Assembly: GCA_021234155.1 (NCBI GenBank)
Contig: JAJEKV010000028.1
Location: 13,096,134-13,160,133, forward strand
DNA length: 64,000 nucleotides
DNA from: Isoetes taiwanensis
Lineage: Eukaryota > Streptophyta > Lycopodiopsida > Isoetales > Isoetaceae
Direction of reading: 5' to 3'
The notes beneath the pieces are model-generated. The model made no database searches. It saw only the letters and a list, made by a program, of their open reading frames with translations, and had not been told where the DNA came from. The translations under genes and the position numbers were made by a program. Numbering within the stretch: position 1 is the stretch's first letter; each line of letters begins with the position of its first letter. Below are positions 63,384 to 64,000 of this stretch, one piece after another.

Positions 63384-64000
63384 CAAGATTGTGCAGAACC
63401 TTCACAAGAATAATTTGGCTGGATTTGAAGATAAACCAACACTGCAGGAGGCCCTCAGTGGCACCAGCTGAGCCACTGGCACGAGTAGAAAGTAGCCTAA
63501 TCAAGCCCTGAAGGTCCACATTATGCAGCCAGAGTTAAAAAGTCATTCCAAAAAGCACAATTAGCAAGAAAAATTCTTCTACGAAGGTCCACATTACGCA
63601 GCTAGACTTAAAAAAGTCATTTCAGAAACCAGAATTAACAAGAAAGGACGATCCACATTCCAAAAACCAAAATTAGCAAGAAAGGTTCTTCTACAAATTA
63701 CCGTATATGTAGATGTGCTCAAAGAAGTCTGCGAGACTGTACTCCCATTAGCACTGCTAACTGATATGAGATTTACAGTTAGCTGGATTAAATCATAAGA
63801 ACAAAGTTGATCAATTTTTTCTGCCGAATTGGCAAAGGAATCTGCAGTACGTGTAAGACACACAGAGGCATGCTCCACACAACCTGGTATACAACCAAAG
63901 TTCAAAGTGTCATCTCTAAAATAGATTTAATATTTGAATTAAAAGGAATGTTGTTAATGGTACCTTAGAATCTTGGTTTTGTAAAAGCGTTGTCAAAATG
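63384..64000 (-). pseudogene. UPL3/4-like: UPL3/UPL4-like HECT E3 ligase, armadillo-region exons
   Basis: Three exon-like blocks with GT-AG introns on the minus strand: 64000-63964 (ILTTLLQNQDSK, running off the window), 63883-63702 (VEHASVCLTRTADSFANSAE and so on to STSTYT) and 63507-63384 (GLIRLLSTRASGSAGATEGL). These match the armadillo-like N-terminal region of plant UPL3/UPL4 ubiquitin ligases. The second exon starts GTTGTGTGGAG where the family needs K-V-x-E-H. Two extra bases shift the frame after splicing, so the fragment is probably not functional. The next block on the same strand is the SIS3-like exon set, and the catalytic HECT domain is absent from the window. Confidence 0.8.

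Overview
The window reads as intergenic DNA of a land plant with a large, transposon-packed genome. The support is: LTR retrotransposons primed by initiator tRNA-Met, Ty3/Gypsy and Ty1/Copia pol genes, a Helitron-type terminus, an Ac/Ds-type (hAT) element, a large TIR transposon, and intron-bearing fragments of two plant E3 ligases (SIS3-like and UPL3/UPL4-like). I cannot name the species. The SIS3-like exons look rather diverged from flowering-plant versions, so a non-flowering lineage is possible. I see no complete, ordinary host gene. No rRNA, functional tRNA gene or CRISPR is apparent.

Layout. 1-2926: minus-strand LTR retrotransposon (L0) with truncated LTR, PBS, a leader holding tandem repeats and a SINE-like head, and an ORF with the N-terminal tail and C-terminal end of histone H3. 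2927-3644 and 15012-15695: two halves of an internal fragment of an R1-family copy, split by the complete element R1 (3645-15006, 1.54-kb LTRs, TSD TCATG). R1 has almost no coding capacity, five regularly spaced hairpin repeats and a second H3 C-terminal relic. 15696-46505: a Tat-like Gypsy element (GA) with gag, protease, an extra RNase H placed before RT, a decayed second RNase H and integrase. It is split by Gypsy element GB (21412-45970, TSD AGATG). GB holds gag-PR-RT-RH-INT plus a ~3-kb post-integrase ORF. GB is itself split by an 11.9-kb CACTA-like TIR transposon (24684-36579, TSD ATT) and by a solo LTR (37150-38734).

46506-50017: a Copia relic fused to the broken end of GA, carrying a 703-bp hAT element (49044-49746) whose core is about 20 copies of a 14-bp near-palindrome in mostly alternating orientation. 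50018-53107: probable minus-strand Helitron 3' end and its presumed body. 53108-56524: a truncated second copy of the GB family (GC). 56525-57682: minus-strand LTR fragment. 57683-60798: minus-strand Gypsy gag-protease preceded by an unidentified ~500-codon ORF. 61905-64000: minus-strand spliced gene fragments, UPL-like then SIS3-like, arranged head to tail.

The nesting gives relative ages: GA is older than GB, and GB older than the TIR transposon and the solo LTR; the copia is older than the hAT insertion. Nearly all coding regions carry stops or frameshifts. The most notable observations are the histone H3-like ORF in an LTR retrotransposon, the palindrome array in the hAT element, the unusual domain order of GA, the post-pol ORF of GB and the chimeric ligase fragments.
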